Shown here: positions 52,435 through 61,654 of the stretch, piece after piece | Position numbering within the stretch: the first letter of the stretch is position 1 | Layout of the letters: the number at the start of each line of letters is the position of its first letter | From: Streptomyces olivochromogenes | GTDB taxonomy: Bacteria > Actinomycetota > Actinomycetes > Streptomycetales > Streptomycetaceae | DNA: 64,000 bases | Reading direction: 5' to 3' | Assembly: GCF_001514115.1 (NCBI RefSeq) | Contig: NZ_KQ948472.1 | Coordinates: forward strand, 63,515 to 127,514 | Position numbers and translations under genes: made by a program | Notes under the pieces: generated by a model | Told to the model about the DNA's origin: nothing | Seen by the model: the letters and a program-made list of their open reading frames with translations, nothing else | Database searches by the model: none

Positions 52435-53604
52435 TCAAGGGGCCAGGGTGAGGTCACCATTGTTGGACTTGGCGAGCGACCGCCCGATGACCATGCGCTG
52501 AATCTGGTTCGTGCCTTCGAAGATCTGAGTCAACTTGGCCTCACGCATGTACCGTTCGACCGGGAAGTCGCGCGTGTAGCCGACCCCGCCGAGGACCTGC
52601 ACCGCATCAGTGGTGACACGCATCGCATTGTCGGTCGCGACGAGCTTCGCGACCGACGCCTCACGGCTGAACGGCAGCCCCGCGTCCTTCAACCGGGCGG
52701 CATGGAGGGTCGCAGCACGCGCTGAAAAGACCGCGGCCTCCATGTCGGCGAGCAGGAACGCGACTCCCTGGTGGTCGATGATGCGTGATCCGAACGTCTC
52801 CCGATCGCGTGCATAGGCGATCGCGTGGTCGAGAGCGCCCTGGGCGAGACCGACCGCGACGGCCGCGATACCGAGACGACCGGAATCCAGGCTTGCGAGA
52901 GCGATACGCAGGCCGCCGCCCTCAGCACCGATACGCCGCTCGACCGGGACACGGACGTCCCGGAGGACCATGGTCGCCGTCGTGGACCCGGTCAGGCCCA
53001 TCTTCCGTTCGGGCACATCAGCGGTGAGGCCCTCGGTGTCAGCGGGGATCATGAAGCACGAGATACCCGTGCGGTCTTCCGAGGTGCGGGCCATGACCTT
53101 GTAGTAGTCCGCGTGGCCGCCGTGGGTCGTCCAGGCTTTCGCACCGTTCAGGACGTAGTGATCGCCGTCTAGACGGGCCCGGGTCCGCAGCGCGGCCGGG
53201 TCCGAGCCGGCGTGCGGCTCCGAGAGGCAGTAGGCACCCAGCAGCTCGCCACCGAGCATCGCGGGCAGCCACTCCTGCTTCTGCTCTTCGGTGCCCATCG
53301 TCGCCAGGCCGAAGCACGACAGCACGTGCACGGAGACACCTACGCCGACTGAAGCCCACACGGACGCGATCTCTTCGACAACCTGCAGGTACACCTCGTA
53401 GGACAGGCCGCTGCCGCCGTACGCCTCGGAGTACGGCAATCCGAGCAGGCCAGCGCGTCCGAGGAGCCTGAAGACGTCACGGGGGAATGCCTCGTTCGCC
53501 TCATCGGCATCCGCTCGCGACGCGAGTTCATCGGTCGCCAGCTTCCGCACCAGCCTGATGAGGTCAAGGGACTCATCGTTCGGTAACAGACGACGCGCGC
53601 TCAT
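52435..53604 (-). CDS. Acyl-CoA dehydrogenase
   Basis: A 389-residue FAD acyl-CoA dehydrogenase. Signatures are AYCLSEPHAGSDPAALRTRA (ACADS_1), QVLGGVGYTRDFPVERYMRE (ACADS_2) and TQIFEGTNQIQRMVIGRSLA. The catalytic base region IFEGTNQIQ is standard. ATG 53604 has GGAAGG 5 nt upstream; longer starts at 53646 or 53667 run into insertion-element debris. It is on the opposite strand to the FAH-crotonase-dehydrogenase run, yet completes a beta-oxidation-like set. Confidence 0.92.
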   Translation of the reverse strand: MSARRLLPNDESLDLIRLVRKLATDELASRADADEANEAFPRDVFRLLGRAGLLGLPYSEAYGGSGLSYEVYLQVVEEIASVWASVGVGVSVHVLSCFGLATMGTEEQKQEWLPAMLGGELLGAYCLSEPHAGSDPAALRTRARLDGDHYVLNGAKAWTTHGGHADYYKVMARTSEDRTGISCFMIPADTEGLTADVPERKMGLTGSTTATMVLRDVRVPVERRIGAEGGGLRIALASLDSGRLGIAAVAVGLAQGALDHAIAYARDRETFGSRIIDHQGVAFLLADMEAAVFSARAATLHAARLKDAGLPFSREASVAKLVATDNAMRVTTDAVQVLGGVGYTRDFPVERYMREAKLTQIFEGTNQIQRMVIGRSLAKSNNGDLTLAP

Positions 53605-53639
53605 GGCACCTTCCAGCTGTCGGGGCGAAACATCGTTCG

Positions 53640-54700
53640 GAGACATCTGCGGGCCAAGGCACCGCACGGCGCTCTTTGGGCAGACATCGAAACGCTTGGG
53701 GAAGGCTGGCCGCCGCGTGGGTCTCGGCGGTGACGTGGGTGGTGTCCCCCAACCAGGACGGGATCATGTTCACGCCGGTGGCGTCACAGGTGAGCACCAG
53801 CAGCTCGGCGTCGATACGAGCTGCCAGGTACGTGCAAATTCGGCGCCGGCGAGCGGTACGCGACCCGAGAGATGTCCACGCGCCCGACGGTGGTGGCCAA
53901 CTGCCGCACGTGCCCACGCTCCGCGCGCATGAGCACCCACCCGTTCCGAGCCGGTCACATCCCGGCGGCGCGGCGGCAAGGATATCGAGCTGATCCTGCA
54001 CCAGCACCCGCCCCGCGACCGTGACGTAGTCCTCCGATACATCTTGGGTGCAGGTCATCATCACAAGGTCGGACAGATGCGCGAGTATCTCCTCCACCCG
54101 GATACGGCTCGCGGTGAAGGCATTGGCGGGGCTCGGACACATAAGGTGCCACCAGGTCTTCTCCCTTGCGCGGTCAGGCAGATCAACCCGGCCAACGAGG
54201 AGAAGACCATCCTCTTGTCGCACGTTCACCCGCTCGCCGCGGCCGTGCCACGCGTCACGGTGAACAACCCGCCCGGAGTCTGCACCGTCAGCTTCGCCGC
54301 AACGGCCTTCTTCAAACGATGCCGGATCACTTCCATCCGGCGGGGCACCGCCTCCGGACCAAGACCCTCCACTACCTGCCGACAACACGCTGGACCGGCA
54401 TACCAGGCCAGTACCGCAAGCAGATGTTCCAGAGCCTCGGTGTCCGGCGGATGTCCACCCCGGCGCGGGGTCGGGGATCATGGCAGTGGAGCCGGTAGGG
54501 ATTGCCGGCACCGGCTCGATTCGCGGCAGTTCACCGACAACGTCGCACGCCGTTGAGATACGGGCCGGCTCCTGCTCACACATCACCGGCTGGACCATGA
54601 GCCGTTCAGCCTCGGCCCCAAGCCGTTCCGCTTCGCTGTGACAGGCGGCCTCCCGCTCCCGAAGCAGCCGCAGCACCTCATCACAGCTCATCCGACCCAC
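53640..54700 (-). mobile_element. Decayed ISKra4-like transposase and accessory gene
   Basis: Minus-strand frames, interrupted by shifts and stops, contain LVLTCDATGVNMIPSWLGD, resembling the LVLTFDAKGV(N)MRP stretch of Streptomyces ISKra4-type transposases, preceded by AGRVLVQDQLDI and a shifted VGRVDISRVAYRSPAPNLH. Upstream (54300-54690), MSCDEVLRLLREREAACHSE with a coiled coil and a shifted RRMEVIRHRLKKAVAAKLT winged-helix piece look like the accessory protein. No intact frame survives. I see no clear terminal inverted repeats. Confidence 0.65.
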
Positions 54701-54754
54701 CTCTCGCGCAAGCTGATCAACCTGCTTACCGCAACGAGATGGGTATCACGCCGG

Positions 54755-54915
54755 ACACGGGCGACCCCCGCTAACCTCACCCAACGGGGAAACGCACCCG
54801 AGGTGATGATCGTCCCGGGTTGGCCCGAGACCGACAAGCTGGACGCGGTCTGGCTGGCCAAGGTCGCTGAACGGGGCATTTTCCGGGCCTTGTTCGTCCC
54901 TTTCTTTAGGATACG
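54755..54915 (+). mobile_element. IS110-like transposase fragment
   Basis: The frame reads VPGWPETDKLDAVWLAKVAE then RGIFRALFVPF, matching the N-terminal DEDD-type segment of IS110 transposases (usually PGRPKTDKLDAVWLAKLTERG). Only about 50 residues are recognisable. Flanks belong to other elements. Confidence 0.7.
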
Positions 54916-55164
54916 CAGATCAAACTGCCCACGGTGTTTGGACCTCTTCCGTGTATCGAGTGGGGGCCGGCTGGTAAAAGCTCGGCGCCGATCGAGGTTC
55001 TGACCGGGCAGTTCGACGAGCACCACGGCCGCCCGTGGACGGTTATGGCCTGCTGAGTCCACACCGACGGATTCGCTCTGCCATGGGGAGCCGTGATCGC
55101 AGCGGTGGGCGATTACGGGCTGAGCTGGGGATCTTGTGACGTACCCAGCATGAACTAGGCCCTA

Positions 55165-55480
55165 CAGGCTGTGCGCTTCGGAGGATTTGGGGCGATTGCT
55201 GCGACATTTGGCCAGGGTGGAGGTCGAGTCGATCGAGCGTGCGGCTGGGACAGTCACGTTCTGCGTATACCCCGCAGTGCCGACGGCGAGGTGCCCAAGA
55301 CGCGGAGTGGTGTCGTGGCGTGTGCACGACCGGTGCGCGCGCCGGCTCGCTGACGCGCACGTCGAAGGAGTCCCGGCGGGGGGCGAACTCGTGGTGCGCG
55401 GTTGAAGTGGCTCCATCCGCCGTGTCCGGCGACGGCGTTCGCTGAGCAGGTCGAGGGGCCGACCAGCCCGCAGCATCCGG
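55165..55480 (+). mobile_element. ISL3-like transposase N-terminal fragment
   Basis: Translation gives HLARVEVESIERAAGTVTFC, then CPRRGVVSWRVHDRCARRLA and, after a frameshift near 55402, LHPPCPATAFAEQVEGPTSP. This is the zinc-ribbon N-terminus of ISL3 transposases; one zinc ligand of the CPxC motif is lost (CPRR). The DDE part is absent. Confidence 0.75.
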
Positions 55481-55481
55481 T

Positions 55482-55915
55482 GGTACATGATCGTCAAGGT
55501 TGTGGATGTTCACACCGACGCCGTTCGGGTGGTTCTGTATGTCGAGCGGTGGCTCAAGGCGCGCTGCGACTGCCCGGCGGCACCTTCCAGGAGCGGGATC
55601 GGGGGACTCCTCAAGGGTCCGTTGTCTCGCCAGTGCCGGCAAACATGTTCGTGCACTACAGGTTCGATACCTGGTTGGACCGGGGCGTTCCCCACCGCCC
55701 AGTTCGAGCGCTGTACCGATGACGCGGTGGTGCACTGCGTCAGTGAGCGGCAGGCCGGACAAGGGCCGGCCGCGCTGGGAGACAGGGGGGATGAGGTCCG
55801 GCTGCGGCTGTATCCCGACAACGCCGAGATCGTGTGCTGCCAGGACGACGGGGACGACGGGCGGCGCGGCTCATTGCCCTCGACCGGCAAGGACGTCCAG
55901 AAGAAAGATCGGTGA
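55482..55915 (+). mobile_element. Group II intron reverse-transcriptase fragment
   Basis: Two frames together give VLYVERWLKA, RDRGTPQGSVVSPVPANMFV, HYRFDTWLDRG, then QFERCTDDAVVHCVSERQAG and EVRLRLYPDNAEIV. These are the central RT motifs of bacterial group II intron maturases; the catalytic YADD has become CTDD and a frameshift separates the halves. Non-functional. Confidence 0.8.
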
Positions 55916-56229
55916 GTCTGTTCGCAGGCGGAGGCTGCATCGCCAGATCGGCCTCTCCTTCGCGGGATTCGCCCGCCGGATGAAACCCGTTCGTGGCGGG
56001 CTGGCAAGATCTCCCGATCGTCGGCCTTTGCGCCGGTCAGCGCGAAGGTGGCGGGCGGGCCGCGCAGGGTGCACAGCAGGTGCAGGCGCAGGCCCCGGAA
56101 GTGCATAGAGTGCGGCGTGGAGGGAGTCCAGGTCAGGCGTCACAGCCGACCTTTGGACTCCCTCGCTTCATCTCATGCGGGCCAGCAAGCCCTTGGCATC
56201 ATTCATCCAGTCGTTCCGGGAGTTCACAC
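55916..56229. other. Gap between element debris and the decarboxylase gene
   Basis: About 310 bp. Reading frames on both strands are short or are extensions of neighbours, and it may hold more intron debris. A short repeat-like GGAGTCCAGGTC/GACTCCCTC region lies at 56118-56165. The promoter for the gene at 56230 should be near 56190, but I see no good hexamers. Confidence 0.4.
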
Positions 56230-57549
56230 GTGAGGCCTCAGACCACCGACGTGCGCCAGATCGCCGAACCGCGTCGGACGGCCGACCATGGCAGAACCGG
56301 CCACCGCGCCCCGACCGCGCCGGCCATCGTGCACGCGTCCATCGCGCCCATCCCCGACCAGCACGTCCGCCCCGCGCTGCGCGCCGCGCTCGCCGCTGCC
56401 ATCGAGGACACCATCATCTACGACCTGGACGGCATCGGCCGTCAGTACGCCGCCCTGTGCGCCGAACTGCCCGGCGTCGCCGTCCGGTTCGCGATGAAGG
56501 CCTGCCCGGTGGACGAGGTGCTCGGCCACCTCGCCCGGCTCGGCTCCGGCTTCGACGCGGCGAGCCCGCAGGAGATTGCCCAGGCGCTGCGCACCGGGGT
56601 GGCCCCCGGGCTGATCCACTACGGCAACACCGTCAAGTCCGACCGCAACATCGCCGAGGCCTACCGACTGGGTGTGCGTGACTTCGCCACCGACTGTCTG
56701 GAGGACGTCGGCGCGATCGCCGAACACGCCCCCGGCTCCCGGGTGTTCTGCCGGCTCGCGACCACAGGCGAGGGCGCGCTGTGGGGCCTCAGCCGTAAGT
56801 TCGGCTGCTCGCCCGAGGACGCCCTGCGGGTGCTCGGCGCCGCCAGGAGCGCCGGGCTGGTGCCCTCCGGCCTGTCGGTGCACGTCGGCTCCCAGCAGAT
56901 GACCGCCGGGGCCTGGGTCGCGGCGATCGACTCGCTGGCGGCGGTCCTGGAGGCGCTCAGTCGGCGCGGCATCACCCCGGACCGGATCAACCTCGGCGGC
57001 GGACTGCCCGCCCTCGGCGTCCTCGACCGGCACGGCCGGCCGCTGGAACCGCCGCTGGAGAAGATGTTCCTGGTGATCCGCGAGGGCATGGAACGGCTGC
57101 GTGCCGTCAACGCCGCCCCGTTGGACTTCCTGCTGGAGCCCGGTCGCCACCTGGTCGCCGACCACGGCGCGATCCGCGCCCACGTCGCCCGGCTCTCTTC
57201 CCGCCATCGGCTCGACGGTACCCGCGAGGACTGGCTCTACCTGAGCTGCGGCAAGTTCAACGGTCTGTACGAGATGGACCAGTTGCAGTACCGCCTGGAG
57301 TTCCCCACCCATTCCGGCGGGCAGTTCGTCGACGCCATGGTGGCCGGCCCGACCTGCGACAGCGACGACGCGTACGCCCAGGAAGACGGCCTGGTACGGG
57401 TCCCGCGCGCGATCACCTCCGGCGACCCGGTGTGGGTCCACTCCTGCGGCGCGTACGCCGCCGCCTACGCCACCCGGGGGTTCAACGGCTTCGCGCCGCT
57501 GCCGTACACCTGCGTCGGAGGCCCGGCTCTGGATGGAGGAGACGCATGA
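56230..57549 (+). CDS. Fold-type III PLP-dependent decarboxylase (ornithine/diaminopimelate decarboxylase-like)
   Basis: A 439-residue alanine-racemase-fold decarboxylase. The PLP lysine lies near residue 90 in VAVRFAMKACPVDEVL; SGFDAASPQEI, LSVHVGSQQM, INLGGGLPALG, FLLEPGRHLVADHG and the Cys motif GPTCDSDDAY follow, as in eukaryotic-type ornithine decarboxylases. GTG 56230 has GGGAG 8 nt upstream; the frame is open further up, but that lies in element debris. Its stop overlaps the GNAT gene by 4 nt. The amino-acid substrate is uncertain (ornithine, lysine, DAP or a carrier-bound glutamyl group). Confidence 0.9.
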   Translation: MRPQTTDVRQIAEPRRTADHGRTGHRAPTAPAIVHASIAPIPDQHVRPALRAALAAAIEDTIIYDLDGIGRQYAALCAELPGVAVRFAMKACPVDEVLGHLARLGSGFDAASPQEIAQALRTGVAPGLIHYGNTVKSDRNIAEAYRLGVRDFATDCLEDVGAIAEHAPGSRVFCRLATTGEGALWGLSRKFGCSPEDALRVLGAARSAGLVPSGLSVHVGSQQMTAGAWVAAIDSLAAVLEALSRRGITPDRINLGGGLPALGVLDRHGRPLEPPLEKMFLVIREGMERLRAVNAAPLDFLLEPGRHLVADHGAIRAHVARLSSRHRLDGTREDWLYLSCGKFNGLYEMDQLQYRLEFPTHSGGQFVDAMVAGPTCDSDDAYAQEDGLVRVPRAITSGDPVWVHSCGAYAAAYATRGFNGFAPLPYTCVGGPALDGGDA

Positions 57550-58103
57550 CCGACACCCGGATCCGGCGGTTTCGGGAGGAGGACTGGGACGAGGTGGTCG
57601 AGCTGGAGGAACGCGCCTACGCCGCGAGCGGTCTGTCCGAGGGGCGGGAGGCACTGCGCTCCCGGCATCGTGCCTCGCCCTCGACCTGCTTCGTGCTGGA
57701 GCACGCGGGCGGCTTCGGAGGCTACCTCCTCGCATTGCCGTACCCGCTGTTCCGCTGCCCGGACCTGAGCCTGGCCGAGGACGGCGCGGTACAGGAGAGT
57801 AACCGAGGGAGCAACCTGCACACCCACGACCTGGTGATTGCCGAGCGGGCGCGCGGCCGGGGCCTGGCCCGCCGGATGCAGCGGCATCTGGAGGAGACCG
57901 GGCGGGCGGCCCACCACCGAACCCTCTCTCTGGTTGCCGTGCGCGGCTCCGAGGTGCTGTGGTCCCGGCTGGGCTACCGCGCCCGGCCCGAGGTCGGGCT
58001 GCCCGCGAGCTACGGAGCCGAGGCGGTCTACATGGCGAAGCCACTGGAACCCGCTGTTACCGGTTTGACTCTCGGATCCTCTCCCAGAGCCGAAGTGGGC
58101 TGA
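57546..58103 (+). CDS. GNAT-family N-acetyltransferase
   Basis: A 185-residue acetyltransferase. HTHDLVIAERARGRGLARRM is the acetyl-CoA-binding motif A (R/Q-x-x-G-x-G/A), with SLVAVRGSEVLWSRLGYRAR as motif B. ATG 57546 overlaps the decarboxylase stop (ATGA) and has GGAGGA upstream, so the two are coupled. Acetylation of the decarboxylase product amine is a natural hypothesis, not shown. Confidence 0.88.
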   Translation: MTDTRIRRFREEDWDEVVELEERAYAASGLSEGREALRSRHRASPSTCFVLEHAGGFGGYLLALPYPLFRCPDLSLAEDGAVQESNRGSNLHTHDLVIAERARGRGLARRMQRHLEETGRAAHHRTLSLVAVRGSEVLWSRLGYRARPEVGLPASYGAEAVYMAKPLEPAVTGLTLGSSPRAEVG

Positions 58104-58108
58104 TGCAG

Positions 58109-58270
58109 ATGTCCTCCGTACCCGACGAGTTCCGCCGCTCTCAACTGGCCATCAAGGCACTGTTCTTCGTCCTCGGATTCCAGTACGCCACCTGGGTTTC
58201 CGGACACTCGCAGCAAAGTCGCGAACGCGTTCGTCTTGCCCGGACAGGCCAGCCGCAGCAGCACAGCTGA
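58109..58270 (+). pseudogene. Truncated MFS transporter start
   Basis: Translation begins MSSVPDEFRRSQLAIKALFF then VLGFQYATWVSG, typical of an MFS first helix with the following loop (YATWxSR). After about 32 residues the sequence becomes unrelated and stops at 58270. It lies 5 nt after the GNAT stop, where an exporter gene would be expected. I call it a broken MFS gene. Confidence 0.6.
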
Positions 58271-58995
58271 TCAAAATGCCGGGGTAATCGTCAGTCTCGG
58301 CAGCAGTACCGCCGACGCCACCGCGACCATCTCCCTCGCCACCATCGGCACTTCACCCGAGGCCGCGGCCGCCCTCGCAGAGGCCCTGCTCGACCGACCC
58401 TGCTGGGGCGGTGAGACTTGGTACCTCGAAGGAGCCGACTCCCCTCGCGGTGGGGCCGGCACCGCTACCCACGCCGGCAGTCCCACCGGGCGCACGAGTT
58501 GTCGAGCGCTGACAAGTGGGCCTCGCCTCTCGCCACGGGCGGCGAGCATCCGCACACCGAGGTGACCGGCAGTCGCCTCGGGCAGGGCCGTGGCGAGGGC
58601 CGTATGAAATGAATTTCGCCATGTGGAACGACCGCCGCTCACGCGGTCCGGAGCGTGGGCGCCGCGTGTGGTGGGTGCGGGGCTGCCGCCGCAGAAGGCC
58701 TGGTGTGTTGCCCGGAGTCGGGTTCTGGTGCACACCTACGATGCCCGGCTCGCGCAGGTCGCCGCAGCCTATGTCGGCAGGCGTGGAGCTCGGCGGCATG
58801 GGCGCCTGGCCCGCTCCCCTCACCTCGGACGACGCCGTGCCTGCGACCGTTTCGGCCACAGGCACGGGCGCGGCCAAGGATCTGCTCCGCACCTTCTGGG
58901 GCCGCATCCTGCTGAGCTCCGTGAAGCTTGACGGCGACCAGCAGGCCTTCGACCAACTCATGGATGGGGAGCCGGAGGTGCAGAGCCGATGCTCA
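58271..58995. other. Non-coding stretch with gene debris
   Basis: About 725 bp with no credible intact gene. A frame around 58280-58410 reads VIVSLGSSTADATATISLAT and another near 58860-58985 reads LLRTFWGRILLSSVKLDGDQ. Both look like fragments of unknown genes, without starts. Non-Streptomyces-like codon use is not obvious. Confidence 0.45.
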
Positions 58996-60345
58996 TCAGT
59001 AGCGCCAGCGGACGGCCTCGATGACGTCCGCATCCGTGTGCATCCCGAACAGCTCCGCCTCCGACCGCCGGACGGCCAGCACGGCCTCGTACAACTCGGG
59101 ACCGAGCGCCTGCCGCAGCAGTGCGGACTTCTCGTACGCGTCGATCGCCTCCGGCAGGCTCGCCGGGAGGCGTTCGGCCGCGCCGAGGGCGGCGGGGTCG
59201 CTCTGGGTCTCGGGCGGGAGGGGCAGGCCGGCGTCCAGGCCGGCGAGTCCGGCGGCCAGCACGCCGCCGATCTCCAGGTACGGGTTGGCGGCGGCGTCGA
59301 AGCATTTGAGCTCGGCGTTGGCCTGCCCGGCGGCGGTGCCGGTGATCAGGCGCATCGCCGCCTCACGATTCTCCAGGCCCCAGCAGCGGTAGGCCCCGGC
59401 AAAGCGGGAGGGGACCAGCCGCAGGTAGGAGGCGACGCTGGGCGCGCCAAGAGTGAGCAGGGCGGGCAGCTCGGCCAGTACGCCCGCGAGGAACTGCTCG
59501 GCGTCGGGGTGCAGCCCGTGGGGGCCGAGGCCGCCGTGCCCAAGGTTCTGGCCCTGTCGCCAGAGGCTGAGGTGCAGGTGGGCGCCGTTGCCGACCGAGC
59601 CTTCGGTGAAGACGGGCGCGTACGAGACCCGCAGGCCGTGCCGGGCGGAGACGGCCCGGATGGTGTGGCGCACCAGCATCGTGGTGTCGGCCGCCTCGAC
59701 CGGCCCCTCGGCGGCGACCGAGACCTCGAACTGCCCGGCGGCGTACTCGGGGTGGAGCTGGAGCACGGCCAACCCCTGGGCGGTGAGGGCGCGCAGCACC
59801 TCCCGCAGGTAGTCGGAGTGCTCGACGAAGCACGTCATCCCGTACCCGGGCCCGACCGTCGCGGGGGCCCCGGCGGCGTCGGCCACCACCCACTCGACCT
59901 CGATCCCGGCTCGCACCGAAAGCCCGCGCCGCTCGACGGCCTCGGTGACCTGGCGGGCGAATCGGCGCTGGCAGCCGGGGTGCGGGGTGCCATCCTGGGC
60001 GTAGCGGTCGGCCGGGGCCCAGGCCCAGCCGGGCTGGGCGGCGAGCGGCGTGAGCCGGTCGAGGTCGGGGACGAGCCGCAGGTCGCCCACCGGGCCGGTA
60101 CTCGAAGGCGCAACGGTGAAGGAGTCGTCCACCAGGGAGACGTCGAAGCAGGGCACGGCGCCGACGCCGTGTTCGGCGGCGTGTTCGAGCTGGGCGAGCG
60201 GGACGGACTTCACCCGGGTGAGTCCGGCGTTGTCGACCCAGCCGAACACCACCCCGTCGATTCCGTCGGCGGCGAGCTGGGCTTCGGCCGCCCGGGCCTG
60301 GGCGGCCCGCTCAGCTCTGGGGTGCGTGGTGGCCATATCGGCCAT
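58996..60345 (-). CDS. Glutamine synthetase-like (GlnA-type) ligase
   Basis: A 449-residue GS-fold enzyme. Active-site segments are VRAGIEVEWVV (first Glu pair), LQLHPEYAAGQFEVS, VGNGAHLHLSLWRQG, YRCWGLENREAAMRLI and FDAAANPYLEIGGVLAAGL. The N-terminal beta-grasp VVFGWVDNAGLTRVKSVPLA is typical of GlnA-like glutamate-amine ligases rather than housekeeping GSI (no adenylylation-type C-terminus recognised). ATG 60336 is an alternative start; neither has a good ribosome site. It is convergent with the decarboxylase-GNAT pair. A gamma-glutamyl-amide or -polyamine product is plausible. Confidence 0.9.
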   Translation of the reverse strand: MADMATTHPRAERAAQARAAEAQLAADGIDGVVFGWVDNAGLTRVKSVPLAQLEHAAEHGVGAVPCFDVSLVDDSFTVAPSSTGPVGDLRLVPDLDRLTPLAAQPGWAWAPADRYAQDGTPHPGCQRRFARQVTEAVERRGLSVRAGIEVEWVVADAAGAPATVGPGYGMTCFVEHSDYLREVLRALTAQGLAVLQLHPEYAAGQFEVSVAAEGPVEAADTTMLVRHTIRAVSARHGLRVSYAPVFTEGSVGNGAHLHLSLWRQGQNLGHGGLGPHGLHPDAEQFLAGVLAELPALLTLGAPSVASYLRLVPSRFAGAYRCWGLENREAAMRLITGTAAGQANAELKCFDAAANPYLEIGGVLAAGLAGLDAGLPLPPETQSDPAALGAAERLPASLPEAIDAYEKSALLRQALGPELYEAVLAVRRSEAELFGMHTDADVIEAVRWRY

Positions 60346-61143
60346 GCTGGTGTTCGCGGCAGCCGGTTAGCCAGTGGTCGGCCGGGAGTTCACTCGTCCG
60401 TGAACGGTCGGAGCAGCGACGTGACTTCGGACGCGGGCGCGGGAAGTCTGCCGGGGAAGGTCTCTCCGATCACTGAGCTTTTCAGGGCGGGCCCGGTGAG
60501 TTGAGGGGCAGGGCGGTGGCGGTGCGGCAGCCGCCGATCAGGTGGGGCCTGAGCTGGATCTTGCGTAACTCGCGGCGGAGCGTGCGGTCGAGGTCGTCGG
60601 GTGTGTCGGAGGCAGTGTGGGCCGTTGCTCTGCGCACGAGTGACCAGACGGCGGCCTCGACCGGGTTCAGGTCGGGCGCGTCCGGCGGCGGTCAGACCGC
60701 GGTGAGTGCCGGGTTCGGGACGTGCGGGCCTTCCACGAGGCGGTGCTGGGAGACGGCGCGCTGCCGTTTTCCTGCCCTGCGCCGGGGGCCGGCGCGCGAA
60801 CTCGGCAGTGACCGTGCAGCCGACCACTAGTAATAGGTAAATTAGAAAAGCGCTTCGCTTGGTGGGTGCGCCTACTGTAATCCGTAGCGGTCCGAACATG
60901 GATAGCACTCGCATGGGTGAAACCTGCCGAGAGCGTTTGGCCTCGACGGTCATGACTGGGCTACCGTGATCGATGAGCGGACGGATTACCCCATCGGCAA
61001 GGAATTCAACCAGCCGGGGAGTCCGGCACTGGATATCGAGAATTCCGGAAATGGGTGCTTCCGCCTTCCCCGCTGTGCGTGCTCCGGGGTGCGCAGTGCC
61101 CTGGGTCCCCCGTCATACATCTGCGTAGAGAAGTTGGAGCATC
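60346..61143. other. Gap with IS630 remnant and AT-rich segment
   Basis: About 800 bp. It contains the IS630 fragment listed separately, an unusually A/T-rich patch (60828-60860) with an AAGCG/CGCTT inverted repeat around 60856, and then moderately GC-rich sequence with no clear gene. A promoter for the DUF5132 gene should lie near its right end. Confidence 0.5.
60482..60700 (-). mobile_element. IS630-family transposase C-terminal remnant
   Basis: On the minus strand the frame gives APDLNPVEAAVWSLVRRATA followed by DLDRTLRRELRKIQLRPHLI and a stop. PDLNPVE carries the last acidic residue of the IS630 DDE triad. The rest of the gene is missing. Confidence 0.75.
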
Positions 61144-61452
61144 ATGCCGCCCGTCGTTCCGCCGTTTCTGATCGGTCTCATCGTCGCGCCACTGGCCAAG
61201 CGTGTCCTCAAGCCGCTGGTGCGCGGTGTCGTCACGACGTCCGTCGGTCTTGTCATGGAGGTGAAGAAAGCGGCCCAAGAGGCCGGAGAGAACATCCACG
61301 ACCTCGCGGTCGAGGTGGCTGCCGAGATGGTGGCGGCGCAGATCGCCGCTGGTGAGGAAGACCGGCCCACCGAGGGTGCAGCCTCGAGCGGCGAGAAGGA
61401 CGAGGCCAGGACTCCGAAGATCCGTGCGACCGCCAGCGCCGCGAAGGCGTAG
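61144..61452 (+). CDS. DUF5132-type small membrane-associated protein
   Basis: A 102-residue protein. The N-terminus MPPVVPPFLIGLIVAPLAKR is hydrophobic, then an amphipathic helix VMEVKKAAQEAGENIHDLAV and a charged, Ala/Glu-rich tail. This layout matches DUF5132 proteins, which sit beside heavy-metal transporters in actinomycetes, and it resembles mycobacterial PacL chaperones in general design. GGAG lies 5 nt before ATG 61144. The next gene is an ABC exporter with an HMA-like domain, so the two are likely partners. The cysteine-free sequence makes direct thiol metal binding unlikely. Confidence 0.75.
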   Translation: MPPVVPPFLIGLIVAPLAKRVLKPLVRGVVTTSVGLVMEVKKAAQEAGENIHDLAVEVAAEMVAAQIAAGEEDRPTEGAASSGEKDEARTPKIRATASAAKA

Positions 61453-61654
61453 TGACGCCCTGATGCGCGGCCCGGCCCGCCGCCTGAGCACGTCTTCCTG
61501 CCGACCTGGGAAGACGGGTCCTCGCGGCGGTCGGCCGTGGGTCTTTTGGTCGCGCCTCCGCCCTCTTTCGGACTTTCCGCTCCGTCGCAGTAATCCACCG
61601 TGCGCCGAAATTCGCCGCGCATGTTGACGGATTACCCGTGACCTCCGTAAACAG

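Noticed and set aside
58516..60504. 662-codon plus-strand frame
   Set aside because: It overlaps the glutamine-synthetase-like gene on the other strand, which has full active-site motifs.
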